A stretch of DNA of 64,000 nt from Sorghum bicolor (GCF_000003195.3 NC_012872.2:992001-1056000); one strand, 5' to 3'; shown: positions 10,501 to 22,900, counted from the first letter of the stretch. The notes: a model not told the origin generated them from the letters alone. A program made the numbers and translations.

Positions 10501-13002
10501 TTGGAAGTATTTTTCCTTTTCAGTACAATTTCTTTGGAAGGGGCAATTGTAAATCAGGTCAACCATAAAGGGGCACATTGGATCCTACATTTCAGATAAC
10601 TTATAGCAAAACAATTTTCCTGTTTAAAGGCAGGTATAGAGCAAATTTTCACATAGTACATTTTTGCTTGAATTTGTAATCCATGCTTCAATAATCACTA
10701 ATCAGTATATAGAAGACATACTATAAATCAAATTTATGATTCATTGTACAAAGAAAAAAGATTAAAAAAATTGACACAACAAACTTCATACCCTCAATTT
10801 TTTTTTAAAAAAAAACTTCGTACCTCAATTTCTGGGTGCAAATAGGGCATTAGGATAGCTTTAGGGTTACAATGAGTACATGGACTCTAATTGAAAACAT
10901 GTAACGAATGTATATGAATACAAGGATTTCCTTGAGAAAACAACAGACAAAGAAAATAAGTTTGCGCTGAAAGTTACTGCAATGAAATTCTAGTTTTTCT
11001 GACAGAGAAATTATAGTTTTAGGGGAAAGATAACCTTTGAGAATGTATTTGCAAGATCATCAAGATCTGAGAATGAACTATCTTCAGCCTGAAAAAACAA
11101 GTTGTAGCCTAGGTGAGAAGTGAATACAAACTATACAAGCCATAGAGCTTTTTCTTAAACGTTCAGTACAAACCCAACAAGCATCGGTCTGACTTTACAG
11201 TTTACATGGAATAATTTGAGTCTATCTGTTAGACTAAAACTAAACTTTACAAGATTCATGTTCTGAACTAACAAACTTAACAGCACAACAAAAGAAGAAT
11301 GGAAAAAAAAGTCATACAAGTACATCTGCAATCTTCTGAGAATATTTGATCCCCCCCCCCCCCAACACACCCACATACACATTTTGGTAAACAGTATCTT
11401 CACGATGCTGTAAGAAATTATTCATTTGCCATAGATGCACAAAGATATAACAGACTAACAGTTATACTCGATACAGTACTTGTCCAGCTCCACCTTGGAA
11501 TAAATAGTTAAAGGTTGTACTAACAACCGACATTAAATTTCTCGTGTCCAGCATAGTCCTACCTCTAGTGCAATCTCTTGAGAAGAAAGTGGGCGCTCTA
11601 AATCATCGAGTCCAGCGAAAGCAGCATTACTGTCGTTATCATCTTCGAATCCACCTAGTTCAATGTCCTCCAGCACATTGTTGCCAAAAAAAGCATACTG
11701 TGATGCATCAAATCTAGTGTCACCTGCATAGGAAGATTTCAAAATTATGTCAACTAACATAAGGTGTTTAGGTACAAGCCTAAAAACAGCAGATAACAGA
11801 AACCAAGGTCCAAGAACAAACATGCACTATTTGGATTTTGGCGCGATAGGAAGAGTGAGCAGAAGGTTTAGACTTCAGAGAAAATTAAATTAATTAAATT
11901 ATCATGCTTGGTGCTCATAATGACAAAAGAGAACACTAGCATATGCAAAAGAAACACTAAGAATATTACATTTAAACCTCACAAAAGAGGAGAAAAGAAC
12001 CCTGTTTCTGTTCCCCGTCGTTTAGATCATTTGAGACTGTTAACCCTAGAGAGACATAACTATAACCTTAAAATTCTCGCAAGGGTTTTAACCATAGCAA
12101 AATATATATTGTATTGCTCCGATGGTTTTGAGTGCCATCAGAAACATAAAAAACTGTGGTTGACAAAATATAAATTGAGTCTGTCATTTTTTTTACTGCA
12201 AATTATGTGTTGTCTTTTGTACTTGTCAAATGAATTTGACTTCTATTCTTGTCGAACTGATTGCCCCTACTTATTATTCATAATATGCAGCACACAGAAA
12301 CATCCCAACTTTTGGTTCAAACAAGCAGAGCTCCAGTTGCATTTATACACACACTAGCAGTACAACATCAATTTAGTAAATTGATATCCACACTTCCAGA
12401 GCATAACATATCTACCATACCATATTTACCGTCCAGTGTCCAAGTAATTGTCCTTATTTTAGCTAAAAGAAATAGATCGCCATTTGCTATCGTACATAAA
12501 AGCAGCTCCAGTATCTTATTGTTTCTTTTTGGGTACTACGAGTTGATGCCCACACTACTGCTTGCCGAACTCTGTTTCCATTCGCTTCTAATCAGCAGCA
12601 CGGTTCGTCGCCACGACATGGATGACCTAAGCCCTAGCACTGTTCAACTACAAATAGTCATATGCCTTCAGGAATTAGCAAGAGACAAATTTCATTTTCT
12701 GATGTCAACGCCTTGTCACAGGCAGTCAGAAAAACGAGCACAATCCATTTGGTATCGTCGACAAGCCCGTCGAAACACGAATAGCCATACATCTCCAGGA
12801 ATAAAGCAAGAGTCAACGTGAAACTCATTTCATTTCCCGATTCCAAAGCCGTGACACGGCCTCACGGGCAACATGAAAAACGAGCTTAATCTGAGTCGAC
12901 GTCATAACAAATACCTGTATTAGAGGTGTTCGCGTTGGCAGCAGGTACCGCAACCGGCAGCGGCTCCGGCTCCAGGAGAAAGTGGCCCTGGCTCAAGGGC
13001 AT
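7539..13002 (-). CDS. PAT1: PAT1-like mRNA decapping activator
   Basis: Homolog of Pat1, which in yeast and Arabidopsis links deadenylated mRNA to the LSM1-7 ring, the DHH1 helicase and the DCP2 decapping enzyme in P-bodies. Five exons on the minus strand: 13002-12915, 11723-11563, 11088-11035, 10206-10137 and 9619-7539. All junctions are GT-AG with matching phase, giving 817 aa, near the roughly 790 aa of Arabidopsis PAT1. Residues about 35-55 are the conserved FDASQYAFFG...LEDIELGG block, and 90-101 is SFSDLDDLANTF. A Pro/Gln/His-rich linker fills about 150-400. KYMSTEELENIL and DPYIDDYYHQACLA (about 422-457) mark the conserved middle, followed by a C-terminal Pat1C-like helical region to the stop. 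In-frame ATGs also lie upstream (13071), so the exact start is uncertain. The first intron (1.2 kb) is the longest. Confidence 0.9.
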
Positions 13003-13961
13003 GGATCCAGAAGGAGGTTCCCTCGTTGGCAGCATCGTCGGCGTGTCCCGCCACACCAGACGGCAGCTCACCGACGGGATTCGGAGGAGGAGGCCGGGGC
13101 CGCGGCGCCCTGGACCGGAGCAGGCGGGAAGAGCGGGGTCACAGAAAGACCCGCGGACCGCGGCGGCCTACTGCGGTGCCCAGAGCGGGCGGTGCGACAC
13201 GCGCGCGTGGATGCCGGGGCCGCAGCGGGCGGCGGGAGCACGTACACGCGCGGTGGACAGCGCGCCGAGCTGCTCGCCCGTGGACCTTGGCCACCGGCTG
13301 GAGGATGGAGGAAGCGAGGGCGAGGCGGTGGTGCGGCGTGGAGGGGACGGGGTGGGGTCGTGGGAAGGAGAGGAGAGGAGGACGATGACCCTAATCCCGC
13401 CGATGGTCTGGGCTGGGCTGGGCTGGGCTTGGATGTTTCTGGGCTTTGGCTTTATTGGAAAAAAAGGGTCGGCAAGCCACTATTTTTTTTTCCAAAAAAA
13501 AAGGTTTGTGGATCCAGTTTTCCTGAATTTTGACATGGCATGAGGAAAGAGAAAAACGAACGGAATTAATTTGTGCGGTCTTATTTTCACCATGATTGAT
13601 ACTATCTTTTTGCGAAATATATTGGTATAAACATCTGTTTTGGACAAATTTTAGTAAAAAGAATGAGTAGGAGAGCAAGCACAGCATGCAAGAGTAAAGG
13701 GGAAGTGCCACTTGCCGTATTGTTCTCATCAGGTGGATCGGAGCTGGATGTGAATGGGATGGGGTGTTGCCTCGTCACTTGGAGCCACTAGTTGCAGCGC
13801 CGCGATGCAGATCTACTCCACATATTAATCAAACTCATCGCTGTCAGCGTCATCAAGGCCGGCCTAGTCATGTTCTCTCCTACGACTTTCTTTTTTTTTT
13901 CCTCTCTCCCTATGGTTTACAGGCATCTTTTTCTGCGAGCGAGTGTTCTGGTGGTCACTTA
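13003..13961. other. PAT1 upstream region, GC-rich then AT-rich
   Basis: Positions 13003-13440 are very GC-rich with a gctgg tandem run near 13408-13430, typical of a grass promoter or 5' UTR. This must hold the PAT1 5' leader on the minus strand. The long open frames here on both strands are compositional. From 13540 the DNA turns AT-rich, with no recognised gene. Confidence 0.5.
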
Positions 13962-14165
13962 GGGCACTCACAATGCAACTCTATCACAGAGTCTAAGACA
14001 ATTAACTACATATTATTTATGGTATTTTGCTGATGTGGCAGCATATTTATTGAAGAAATAGGTAGAAAAAATAAGACTCCAAGTCTTATTTAGACTCCAA
14101 GTCCACATTGTTCGAGGTAATAAATAACTTTAGACTCTATGATAGAGTCTGCATTGTGAGTGCCC
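13962..14165. repeat. Tourist-like MITE, GGGCACTCACAATGCA ends
   Basis: 204 bp with inverted ends GGGCACTCACAATGCA and TGCATTGTGAGTGCCC. TTA flanks it on both sides (13959-13961 and 14166-14168), the target duplication typical of PIF/Harbinger elements. A central partial inverted repeat (agactccaagtc) is visible. Non-coding. Confidence 0.9.
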
Positions 14166-14168
14166 TTA

Positions 14169-14443
14169 GAGCATCTCCAAGAGACTAGCTAAAATTATAT
14201 TCTAAATTACAAGATTTAGCCATTGTGTAAAATAAAAAACTCACTCAAAGCATAGAGTTCCACACAGCCTTTGTATAGGATAGCTAGTGAGGACGACATT
14301 TTATATATGACAAGCGAAAATTTAGGAATAGCAAACTTGCTATTTTAGCAAACCAGATAGCACATCTGTTGGAGTTTAACTTTTGCTTTGAAAATGTAAA
14401 AATAGCCTAGACAATACGGATAGCATGTCTGTTGGAGTTGCTC
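14169..14443. repeat. MITE, AGAGCATCTCCAA ends, sharing a TTA with its neighbour
   Basis: About 275 bp from agagcatctccaagag to ctgttggagttgctct. TTA precedes (14166-14168) and follows (14444-14446). The left TTA is also the right target copy of the MITE at 13962-14165, so the two elements abut. Non-coding. Confidence 0.75.
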
Positions 14444-14559
14444 TTATGCAGCTTACTCAACTCAGTTTGTTCGCTAGAGTTATCTTTCAAAACTACTAGC
14501 TGTGTAACAGTAGTTTTCTCTCACAATAAATCAACGAATAATATTTTTAGTCAAAATTT

Positions 14560-15015
14560 AAAATAGTAGACTATTGAAAATAGCGGCAACTTTTTTCAAC
14601 AGCTATAGCGGCGCTATGACAGATAGTGTTTTTATAAAAAATACATTAAAAGCACGAGTAATTGATAAAAAAAGATATGATAAATATGAATTTCGATGAA
14701 TAAAATATGTTTTTGTAAGTCTAGGTAACTTTACTAAATACCAATATAACATTACAACATGGTTCGTAAAAGTTTAATTATCCAAAATACCAAATTAGTT
14801 GTAAATAATAAATGATAATCTAGTATAAGATCGAGTTTTGAGAGTCACATTAAGAAGATTTGTCATAGCGGCGCTATAGCGCGTAATAGCGGAGAAAGTT
14901 GTCATAGCAAATGCAATTTAACGGCGCTATAGCGCGTAATAGCGGTGAAAGTTGTAACAACGAAAAAAATACAAATAGCTTAGCGGCAAGTCTGTCCAAC
15001 AGCTATAGTCCCACT
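14560..15015. repeat. Degenerate 'tagcggcgctatagcg' repeat patch
   Basis: The palindromic word ggcgctatagcgc followed by gtaatagcgg occurs twice (near 14872 and 14929). Variants lie near 14580-14615 and 14980-15010 (acagctata(g/t)). The patch looks like the decayed ends of a transposon whose family I do not recognise. No protein is visible. Confidence 0.5.
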
Positions 15016-15503
15016 ATAACTTGCTATTTTTTCCTTTGCTTTCAGTCATGACTAATTAGACAAGTAAACAGGCTCAAGAGGATATAGAACTCTCTAATTT
15101 AGACTTCGTATTATAGCAATAGGGGAAGGGAAGGAGCCATAGCTTCCATTATTTCAAGAAAGAAAAAAAAACAACTCAAGCTGAAGTTGTGAAGAGCTGT
15201 CTCAAACGGGGCCCACGGGACGCAAGTATGTGATCGTCATGGTACCTACGTTCGAGCTGCTCTCGTGGCTAGTAACAGAATCTGCATCGGTGAAAGTGAA
15301 CAGTGAGATGGAAGAGGATCTGTACATCCAGTCACAGAATTTGGTCCATAGGTTCCAGCTACTTCGTCCCCGGATGCGTGTCATTCAGTGTTGGCCATCT
15401 TTAGCCTGAAATGGTCGGTGCGCGTATGTTTCGTCTCATCATCATCGTTACGAAATGCGGTGTGGTTCCGAAACGACTAGCAGGACGCCACGAATCATGC
15501 TAA
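15016..15503. other. Intergenic DNA without a supported gene
   Basis: Contains a short minus-strand open frame (15202-15384) with no recognisable domain or splice context. No repeat or RNA gene seen. Confidence 0.5.
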
Positions 15504-15744
15504 GGCCTTGTTTAATTTTAAATTTTTTAAAAAAACGACACTGTAACATTTTTATTTTTATTTGATAAATATTGTCTAATGAATAAGTAATTAGACTTAA
15601 AAGATTCGTCTCGCGATTTACAGCTAAACTGTATAATTAGTTTTTATTTTCATTTATATTTAATGCTCCCTGCATGTACCGCAAGATTCGATATGACAAG
15701 TAATCTTGAAAAGTTTTTAGTTTTTGAGTGAACTAAACAAGGCC
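15504..15744. repeat. MITE, GGCCTTGTTTAGTT family, TAA target duplication
   Basis: 241 bp from GGCCTTGTTTAATTTT to AACTAAACAAGGCC, flanked by TAA on both sides (15501-15503, 15745-15747). First of three copies in a row ending upstream of the LEA14-type gene. Confidence 0.9.
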
Positions 15745-15766
15745 TAAGGTTTATTTTTGTCCCCTA

Positions 15767-15996
15767 GGTCTTGTTTAGTTGCGAATTTTTTTTGGTTTGT
15801 TATTATACCATTTTCATTTGTCAATTATTATCTAATTATAGATTAAAGTTCAAAAGATTTATCTCGCAATTTACAGACAAACTACACAATTAATTTTTAT
15901 TTTTTATCTATATTTAATGCTTTAAGCATGTATTGCAAGATTCAGTGGATGGAGAATCTTAAAAAGTTTTTGATTTTGAGTGAACTAAACAAGGCC
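15767..15996. repeat. MITE, GGCCTTGTTTAGTT family (middle of three)
   Basis: From ggtcttgtttagttgcg to AACTAAACAAGGCC, with the family interior including aagatttatctcgcaattt. Flanks (CTA left, CGG right) do not match, so the insertion site has decayed or the end has been rearranged with the next copy. Confidence 0.8.
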
Positions 15997-16004
15997 CGGT
16001 GTTC

Positions 16005-16246
16005 CACCTTGTTTAGTTCTCGTGGAAAAAATTTCGTGACACTGTAGCACTTTCGTTTGTTTGTGGTAATTATTGTCCAACCATAGACTAACTAGGCTTA
16101 AAAGATTTGTCTCGTCAATTTCGACCAAACTGTGCAATTAGTTTTTATTTTTATCTACATTTAATATTTCATACATGTGTCTAAAGATTCGATGTGACGG
16201 AGAATCTTGAAAATTTTTGAGTTTTTGGATGGAAGTAAACAAAGCC
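16005..16246. repeat. MITE, GGCCTTGTTTAGTT family (third of three, near LEA14)
   Basis: A degenerate copy from caccttgtttagttctc to gtaaacaaagcc, with interior words cactgtagcactttcg and agattcgatgtgacgg. It begins 8 bp after the previous copy and ends 268 bp before the LEA14 start codon, so it lies in the likely promoter. Confidence 0.8.
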
Positions 16247-16298
16247 TTAGCTGGAGACTCGTCGCGGTGCTGCCACGCACCCAACACGCAATCCCCCA

Positions 16299-16305
16299 AC
16301 GTGTC
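16299..16305 (+). promoter_or_regulatory. ABRE-like element ACGTGTC upstream of LEA14-type gene
   Basis: ACGTGTC is an established abscisic-acid response core bound by bZIP factors. It lies 210 bp upstream of the LEA14 ATG, where such elements usually act, and fits a dehydration-responsive gene. A single short match can occur by chance. Confidence 0.4.
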
Positions 16306-16514
16306 ATCCGGCTATACCCCCGGCGTTCCTATTTCAACGGTTCGCATCACGGCATCGTCTTCCACGCCGACCCGACTGCGACCAACCAGATCGATCGAGT
16401 CCACACACATCCCATCACCTAGCGAAGAAGAACCAGCGAGCCAGAGCACTCGCCGGCGCAAGGGCAACGCGTCGTGCTGCGGCGGCAGGCCGTTATACAG
16501 CGGAACAAGAAACA

Positions 16515-16973
16515 ATGGCGCAGCTGGTGGACAAGGCGAAGGGGTTCGTCGCCGACAAGCTGGCCAACATCCAGAAGCCGGAGGCGGAGCTGGCGGACGT
16601 GTCGGTGGGTCACGTCGGCCGCGACGGCGCCACGCTGGCGGGGCGCGTGGACGTGCGCAACCCGTACTCGCACGCCATCCCGGTGTGCGAGGTGAGCTAC
16701 TCGCTGCGGAGCGCCGGGCGGGAGGTGGCGTCCGGGACGGTGCCCGACCCGGGGTCGCTCGCCGGCGGCGGCGCCACCACGCGCCTCGACGTGCCCGTCA
16801 AGGTGCCCTACGACTTCCTGGCTAGCATCGCCAGGGACGCCGGCAGCGACTGGGACATCGACTACGAGATGCGCGTCGGGCTCACCGTCGACCTCCCCGT
16901 CGTTGGCAACCTCACGCTGCCGCTCACCAAGTCCGGCGAGCTCAAGCTCCCCACGCTCTCCAGCATCTTCTGA
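16515..16973 (+). CDS. LEA14-type (LEA_2 domain) desiccation-related protein
   Basis: Intronless 152-aa protein of the group-2C late embryogenesis abundant family (LEA14/WHy fold), linked in plants to drought, salt and ABA responses; unlike most LEA proteins these fold into a compact beta-sandwich. The start MAQLVDKAKGFVADKLANI is typical of the family. The core from about residue 24 to 140 holds VDVRNPYSHAIPVCEVSYSL, a PDPGSL turn, LDVPVKVPYDFL, DWDIDYEMRVGL and the C-terminal LPLTKSGELKLP. The size matches the usual ~150 aa. There is no signal peptide or membrane segment, so it is probably cytosolic. The gene is strongly GC-rich. The ABRE-like motif upstream supports stress regulation; three tandem MITEs end 268 bp before the ATG. 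Confidence 0.93.
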   Translation: MAQLVDKAKGFVADKLANIQKPEAELADVSVGHVGRDGATLAGRVDVRNPYSHAIPVCEVSYSLRSAGREVASGTVPDPGSLAGGGATTRLDVPVKVPYDFLASIARDAGSDWDIDYEMRVGLTVDLPVVGNLTLPLTKSGELKLPTLSSIF

Positions 16974-17994
16974 GCGATCTCTCTCTGCTGCTCAGGGACA
17001 ATAACCCCTGTCACGACTCACGTTGCTACTTTCTGCGGTGCTGCTGAGGAGCAAAGGCCTAAAATGATGTGTACGTGCTGTTTCAGACGAACAAATAAAT
17101 AAATAAATAAATAAGAAAAGGGCGCATCCGATTGGATTCACGTGGCCCGTATCACCAAACCACCTACCACACCTCATGTTGTAGCAGACCACTTGATTCA
17201 TCATCATATTTTAGACAGACGACGTGGTCCACTTGATTTGATTGCCAGGTAGTATAGGTCGCCGACGTCGGCGCCACACACGGAACCATTGGCGGCCGGC
17301 CGGACACTACAGCTGCCATGGCTTCTGCCGCGACGAGCCCTGCCGCATGGGTGCACGGACTGCGGAGGCATGCGTGCGCGCTGCCATGGACGGCCAGTAG
17401 CCATGGTTCACCATATATATGTCGCCGCTGGCAACGGGGCATCGGCCACAGCGCCGGCGGAGCCTCTTCGACGGGGATCGACCATGATCGTCTCATGCAT
17501 TTTCCCCCCGTTTGATGGATATGCGACTGTGGCCGGATCAGGACCTATGAGCGACCGGTTTTTTCTAACCTACGTAATTATTAAGGTTACGTTCGTTTCT
17601 TCCGGAACGGGCCGTTCCGTGCTTGAAACGGTTCCTGCTCTATATAAATTTACGAACGAAGAAACAGTTAGGCAAGGATTCAATCTCCAGTAACTGAACG
17701 AGGCCTAAGTGGATTTGGGTGTTTTGATGATCCACTTTGTATGATCGTATATGCTCACTTCATTTCAAAGTATAAGTCGTTTTTGTTTTGTTAAAATACA
17801 TAAGTAGTTCTCTTTTAGGTAATTTTATTCTTATTTAAACTTCTCTATTTTTTATGGAGTTCAATGAAAATTGCATGAACATCTACAACATCGTATTAGT
17901 TCCATTAAATTGACCATAGGTAATGCATTACTTGATATTGCTGATGTTAACATGGTTCTATATAAACTTGATCAAAATTATCTAATTTTGACTA
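16974..17994. other. LEA14 3' region and intergenic DNA
   Basis: Begins with the probable LEA14 3' UTR, including an AAAT tandem run near 17093-17113. The rest carries no supported gene. Positions 17760-17990 (tcatttcaaagtataagtcg) look like a worn Stowaway-type fragment. Confidence 0.45.
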
Positions 17995-18629
17995 GTGGCG
18001 GAGCCAGCAATTATGCATAAGGGGGGCCAACCAAAAAATTCAATTTGTTAAAACTGAGCACAACTGGTGACTATCTAACTCAATTCATTAACTTGACATA
18101 GGTGCTCACATTTTCTATATGTATTTAGAATCAAATGTGTTATTCTTTCGGTGGTAGACGATAAACCCTTAACAACAAAATGTTTGAAATGATTTTGTTA
18201 ACCTTAAGATCCGCATCTCAGTTTTTCTAAGGTAGTATTATCCTTCATCCTAAATTATAAATCATTCTAAGAATCTTGGAGAGTCAAAGTACCTCAAGTT
18301 TGACCAAAATTATAGAAAGAATTATAAAAAGTTATGTCATCAAATAGATATAATGTGAAAATATAATTAATAATAAATATCATTATTTTATTATATAAAT
18401 TGAGTCAAATTTAGAATGTTTTAATTCTCTAAAATTTTTGAAATTATTTATAATTTAGAATGGAGGGAGTACGATTCTATTATCACGAGGATATTAATAA
18501 GTATATATGACAAAAATTATTGTATTTATCTTTTAGTATAAATAAAACCCTTAAATTTATACTAGTAAAAAAATTATTGACACATGTTAGGGGGGGCCAT
18601 GGCCCCTGCCAGCCCCTGGCTCCGCCACT
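17995..18629. repeat. Inverted-repeat element, AGTGGCGGAGCCAG ends
   Basis: About 635 bp bounded by agtggcggagccagcaa on the left and ccctggctccgccact on the right, with G-rich runs (ggggggcca) just inside each end. No coding sequence. A Stowaway-like element lies inside it. A second, shorter sequence with similar ends is at 26747-26915. Confidence 0.65.
18241..18470. repeat. Stowaway-like MITE nested in the AGTGGCGGAGCCAG element
   Basis: About 230 bp with inverted ends tccttcatcctaaattataa and ttataatttagaatggagg, flanked by TA on both sides, the Stowaway (Tc1/mariner) target. Non-coding. Confidence 0.75.
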
Positions 18630-19914
18630 GATTTTGACATTAAGATAAAACAAAAAAAGACTCACATTCTTGCAATGGATGGAGAATATAGAAAGTAGAA
18701 AGCACTATCCAGCCCCGTTGGGCGCGCGGCGGCGGCTACAGCCACGATTTGCGCCCAGTTAGAGGAGGTAGAGAGAGAGGGGAAGTGGGAGAAGTAGGTA
18801 ATAAGAGGAGGGGGAGGAGTTGGCCGGACGGCCATGGTGAACGGCGGCGGCTGCAGGAAGGGAGGGAGGAAAACCTAAGCTGATACCATATTGTAAGTTG
18901 TCTCATTCATTATTGGGCCAACTCTATAAAAGTAGTTGTATAACACAGTCATACATGGACCTCATGGGCCTAGCCTCATGGGCCTACTCATACTCATACT
19001 CTAACAAGCTCTACTCTCTCTCTCTCTCACTCACTCTCTCCTTAGACACATAGGATTTTATATTGTTTTAAGTTTAACCAAATATATAGAAAGAGTATTA
19101 CATCTGTCATAACAAAGAGGAAATTTATGAAAATATATCTCATAATATTTCTAATTATGTTAATTTGGTGTCACAAATATCATTATTATTTTCTACAAAT
19201 TTGATATAATTTTGGATAGTTTAACTTATTCTTTATATTTACTTTAATTTAGGACAAAAGAGAGTACTTTTTTCTTCTATATGCACTTTACGTCTCCGTT
19301 TGCTTTAATTATGCATGCGATTTGTTTCTTCCATTTTACGGGTAAAATGTGCATGTGAGCTAGCTTGCCAATCTAAACTGATCGGCAATATATATACGCA
19401 ACCTATCTCGATCGCAACCTCTGAATCGCACAAAGCAATAGCAATGTCGTCATACGCACTTACAGCTCCATTACAACTACATAATCTGAACCTTTTTGAT
19501 CGAATGTTCCACACTATCAATGATTATTAGGCGTGAGGACCAAGTCAGCTGATTAATTCCTAGAGATATATCATTATTAGCGAAGAAACAACGACCACGG
19601 GTACGGTTGATCTTCTGATTAAATCTCTTCAAAAAAATCACTAATAATTACCTGATTCGCCGATCTTGAAATTATATATTGTGACGTCAAAAAGTCAAGC
19701 CATGCATTTCTCACACGTTTAGTTTGTGTTTAATTGCACACTGTTGTCCTGCTTTTGTTAAAAAGGGACAATAGTTTCTTAACCTAGTTAGGGTTCAACT
19801 GATTCAATAATATCTCCACATTACCAAAGAAAATTCTAATGTTTAGGTCAACTCTTTTATGAAACTTTGAAAAAGTTAGCGGGTATGAACCTTTATTAGT
19901 TTCTCACATCATTA
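18630..19914. other. Intergenic DNA with possible retrotransposon debris
   Basis: No gene is supported. Near 18880 the words aagctgatacca and, later, catgggcctagcctcatgggcc resemble edges of a reverse-oriented copia-type element (gctctgatacca is the complement of the usual initiator-Met primer site), but the match is imperfect. A CT-rich run lies at about 19012-19040. Confidence 0.35.
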
Positions 19915-22900
19915 CACTACACCACAACCTTTAAATAGCAATAGACAATCTGTTGCTAAAAGGGGTCTACATCAATGGATAATCCGTTGCTAAAAGCTAT
20001 AGCGACGGACCGTTGCCGTTGCTATTGAAGCCGTCGTTGTATGTATACAGCGACGGATATCATATTTAGCAACGGACAATTTGACGGTCCAACTTTTAGC
20101 AACAAACAGCCTGTTAGAGCTTTCAGCAACGGACAATCCATCGCAATAAGAATTTTTAGCAACAGACAGTCCATCGAGCTTATTCAAATAGGCAAAAAAA
20201 AAAGCTGATCTAAAGGTATAGCTGATGATCAAATATTAGCCATACCCCGATTCACATACACATAAGTAATGACATTCAAAAGTGATCACATTATTCATAC
20301 ATTGATTCATGTATCAAACAAGTACACTATATGTAATGTCATTTAACATCAAACTAGTCACTTAATGTGACGAGTAAATAATTTATCAGAAACTACTGTG
20401 ACAATAGACTCTCTTGCTGATCTCGTCCTTCACCTGCTCAATCACATGAATAAATCCCCAACATGCTTTTAGCATCAAATCTAACATACAAATATAGCAC
20501 ACAGTTTAATAATAGTAATTTAAGGTGCACACATTTTAATAGACTCACATTTCTGTTGTTCATGCTAAACTATTACAGTTCTATTATCAAACTGAAGAAA
20601 TCCGAGTAGCACAACTACTGCGCTACTGAACATATTGCAACTAGCAATAAGCCATTGCACTACAAATCTACAACTTGCAAGTACTTGGAAGCTCGACATG
20701 TGAAGCTATGATTGTACTAGCTGCGTATTGGTCCTTATCACCAGCGAGGAAGAAATAAGATGAGGCATCAAACTTACACTGCATATTATTCTTTGTCATC
20801 AGACCACTTTTCTTAAGCTGCTCTCTTCTGTCATATTGTTCCAAGACAATAAAAAACTGCAAGAGGCATGAAACTTTCTTTAGCAACCATCCAAGCACAG
20901 TAGTAAGGTTGTAAACATGATGTGAACTGCTAGTCTTCTATGCTACTTACCAGAAAGAGATAATTCATGCCTTCACTGCTAGAGTGTCATAATACTATAG
21001 AATAATAACAGTACAGGTAAAAACAATACTCTATGACATCAATTTCCACTTCTGGCATTTTTAAAAGAACATGAGAAAGATATAGCAGCTCTCCACAGCA
21101 TATGCATTCTCTAGAGGCATTCCAAGTACCTGACAATAAAAGGATTAACAGTAGTTAGCACTGAGGCTTCAAACAGTTGTGCAGCTAAACTGTTGGTTTC
21201 TAACTGCAATGGGAGCAAACTACAGTAATGTAATGCTTGTATCCAGAAAAAGGAAATAGTTAGGCAATCATAGTCAAAATTCTCTATAGAATTAGAGTAG
21301 GGATAAACATTCTCCTATGAGAAAATGTTGTACAAGTAGCCTTGTGTCTTGAATCAAGGACTAACAGACCTATGCCAAAAATACAGACATTGCTGAATCA
21401 TGCAGCCAAAGAATAGTCAAAACATGCTTTCTAAACAAAAAGTGTTTGTCTGATGCTGCTACTTGCTACACTACATGTACATGCATAGGTGGAGACAATA
21501 TCTGATTGCCTAAAAGGAATAAAGGAAAAAAAAGAATGGTAGGAAATTGGCAACCTATAAACAAAAAGACAAAAGAAAAAAAAAGAAAGACGCTTTAAAC
21601 TCTGTATATACTCTCTCTGGCAGCTTTCTCATTTCCTAATCCATACTTCTTCCTGGCTCAAGTAAATACAAAAGTATGATAGCCATAAACACTGATCTAT
21701 CTATAACGTAAATGACGATCTAGTAAGTCTAAAATTCAGATATATGATAGCCACATAAACAGACTTACAGGCATGGGAAAAACACCACCTAAAATGGAAG
21801 AAGTAACAGAGATGTAAAAGCACAACCATTACAACTCTTAATAAATGTTGATACAGTGTACCAAAAATTGGCAGAATTAGTGGAAGTCCAGAACTACTAA
21901 TCAAATTTCAGATATTGGGACCAACAAAATTTCATCGGAATTATGTTGAACTTTGGTTGCAGCACATAAATGACACCTACATCCACCAAAATTAGTCCAG
22001 TACAGCTCACCTACAAATTGCTTGCATAGCATTTTTCAAGTTTTTGTTCTTGAGCTATTCTATAGCTAAACCAAAGCCAACGACACACAACATCCTGCCT
22101 GTCAAGGGGTAAAAACTAAAAAAAGAACTGCATCACATCTCAGCTGAAATTGACACAGTGGTAATCTAACAAGCTAGACAGAAAACCACAAAAGCAAGAA
22201 TGAGTGTTTTACTCCAGACTTCATCTCCATGTAACATGTTAGCAGTAGCAAATCACACGGTAAAGGACCTTTATAAGTTCTTAGTTTGGGGAAATTAATT
22301 CACAGGGAATTGCAGGCATCATAGATCAAAGAACCATATCAATTTGGGGAAAGGAGAGAACGAAGGGACATATGAGCAAAACTGAGCAGCAAGGGTTACC
22401 CAAATGAAATCCATGAACTACGCACCTGGATCCCGCCGCCGCCGCCGGCCCCTATGTCGAGATCTCGCCGTCGTCGCCGCCTAGGCTAGAATCCCATCGT
22501 TGCCACCACCCAGGTTGGGATCCCACCACCACTGGTGCCCGCGCTTGATTCCAGCTGGCCGTGGCGGGATCCAGTTGCTCGCACTTCAAGCATCGGAACA
22601 CGGCTGCGACGGTGGAGGGCGTCCAGGCAAACGGCGAGGGTGGACGCGTCCTGGGGCGGCGCAGTCGTGGCTTACTGTCGAAGGTGGGCAACCGAGCAGT
22701 GGACGTCCGGAGGTGGGCAGCCAGTAGGGGCAGGCGCGGCCGGTGGGAGGGAAGCCGTACGGGGCGGGCGAGCGAGCGGCGGGCAGCCATCCTATGCCGA
22801 GCGGCTCGCAGGTGCAGGCGGGTGGGCGGGCGTCGGTGTGGAGGCGGCGCAACGTGTGTGGACGAGTTGGTTTGCTAGTTTATTTGGTTTGCGTGAGGTG

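Noticed and set aside
11351..11363. Run of 13 C in a PAT1 intron
   Set aside because: A simple homopolymer of the kind that slippage produces, without associated structure.
12926..13543. Three overlapping plus-strand open frames of 120-205 residues
   Set aside because: They lie opposite PAT1 exon 1 and its GC-rich leader. Overlapping long frames in several registers are expected in such composition, and no domain is visible.
16217..16825. A 202-residue open frame overlapping the LEA14 gene
   Set aside because: Arg/Gly-rich out-of-frame shadow of a GC-rich coding region; the LEA_2 frame explains the sequence.
18880..18900. Possible copia-type primer-binding site (reverse orientation)
   Set aside because: The match to the initiator-Met complement is imperfect and no LTR pair or internal protein was found.
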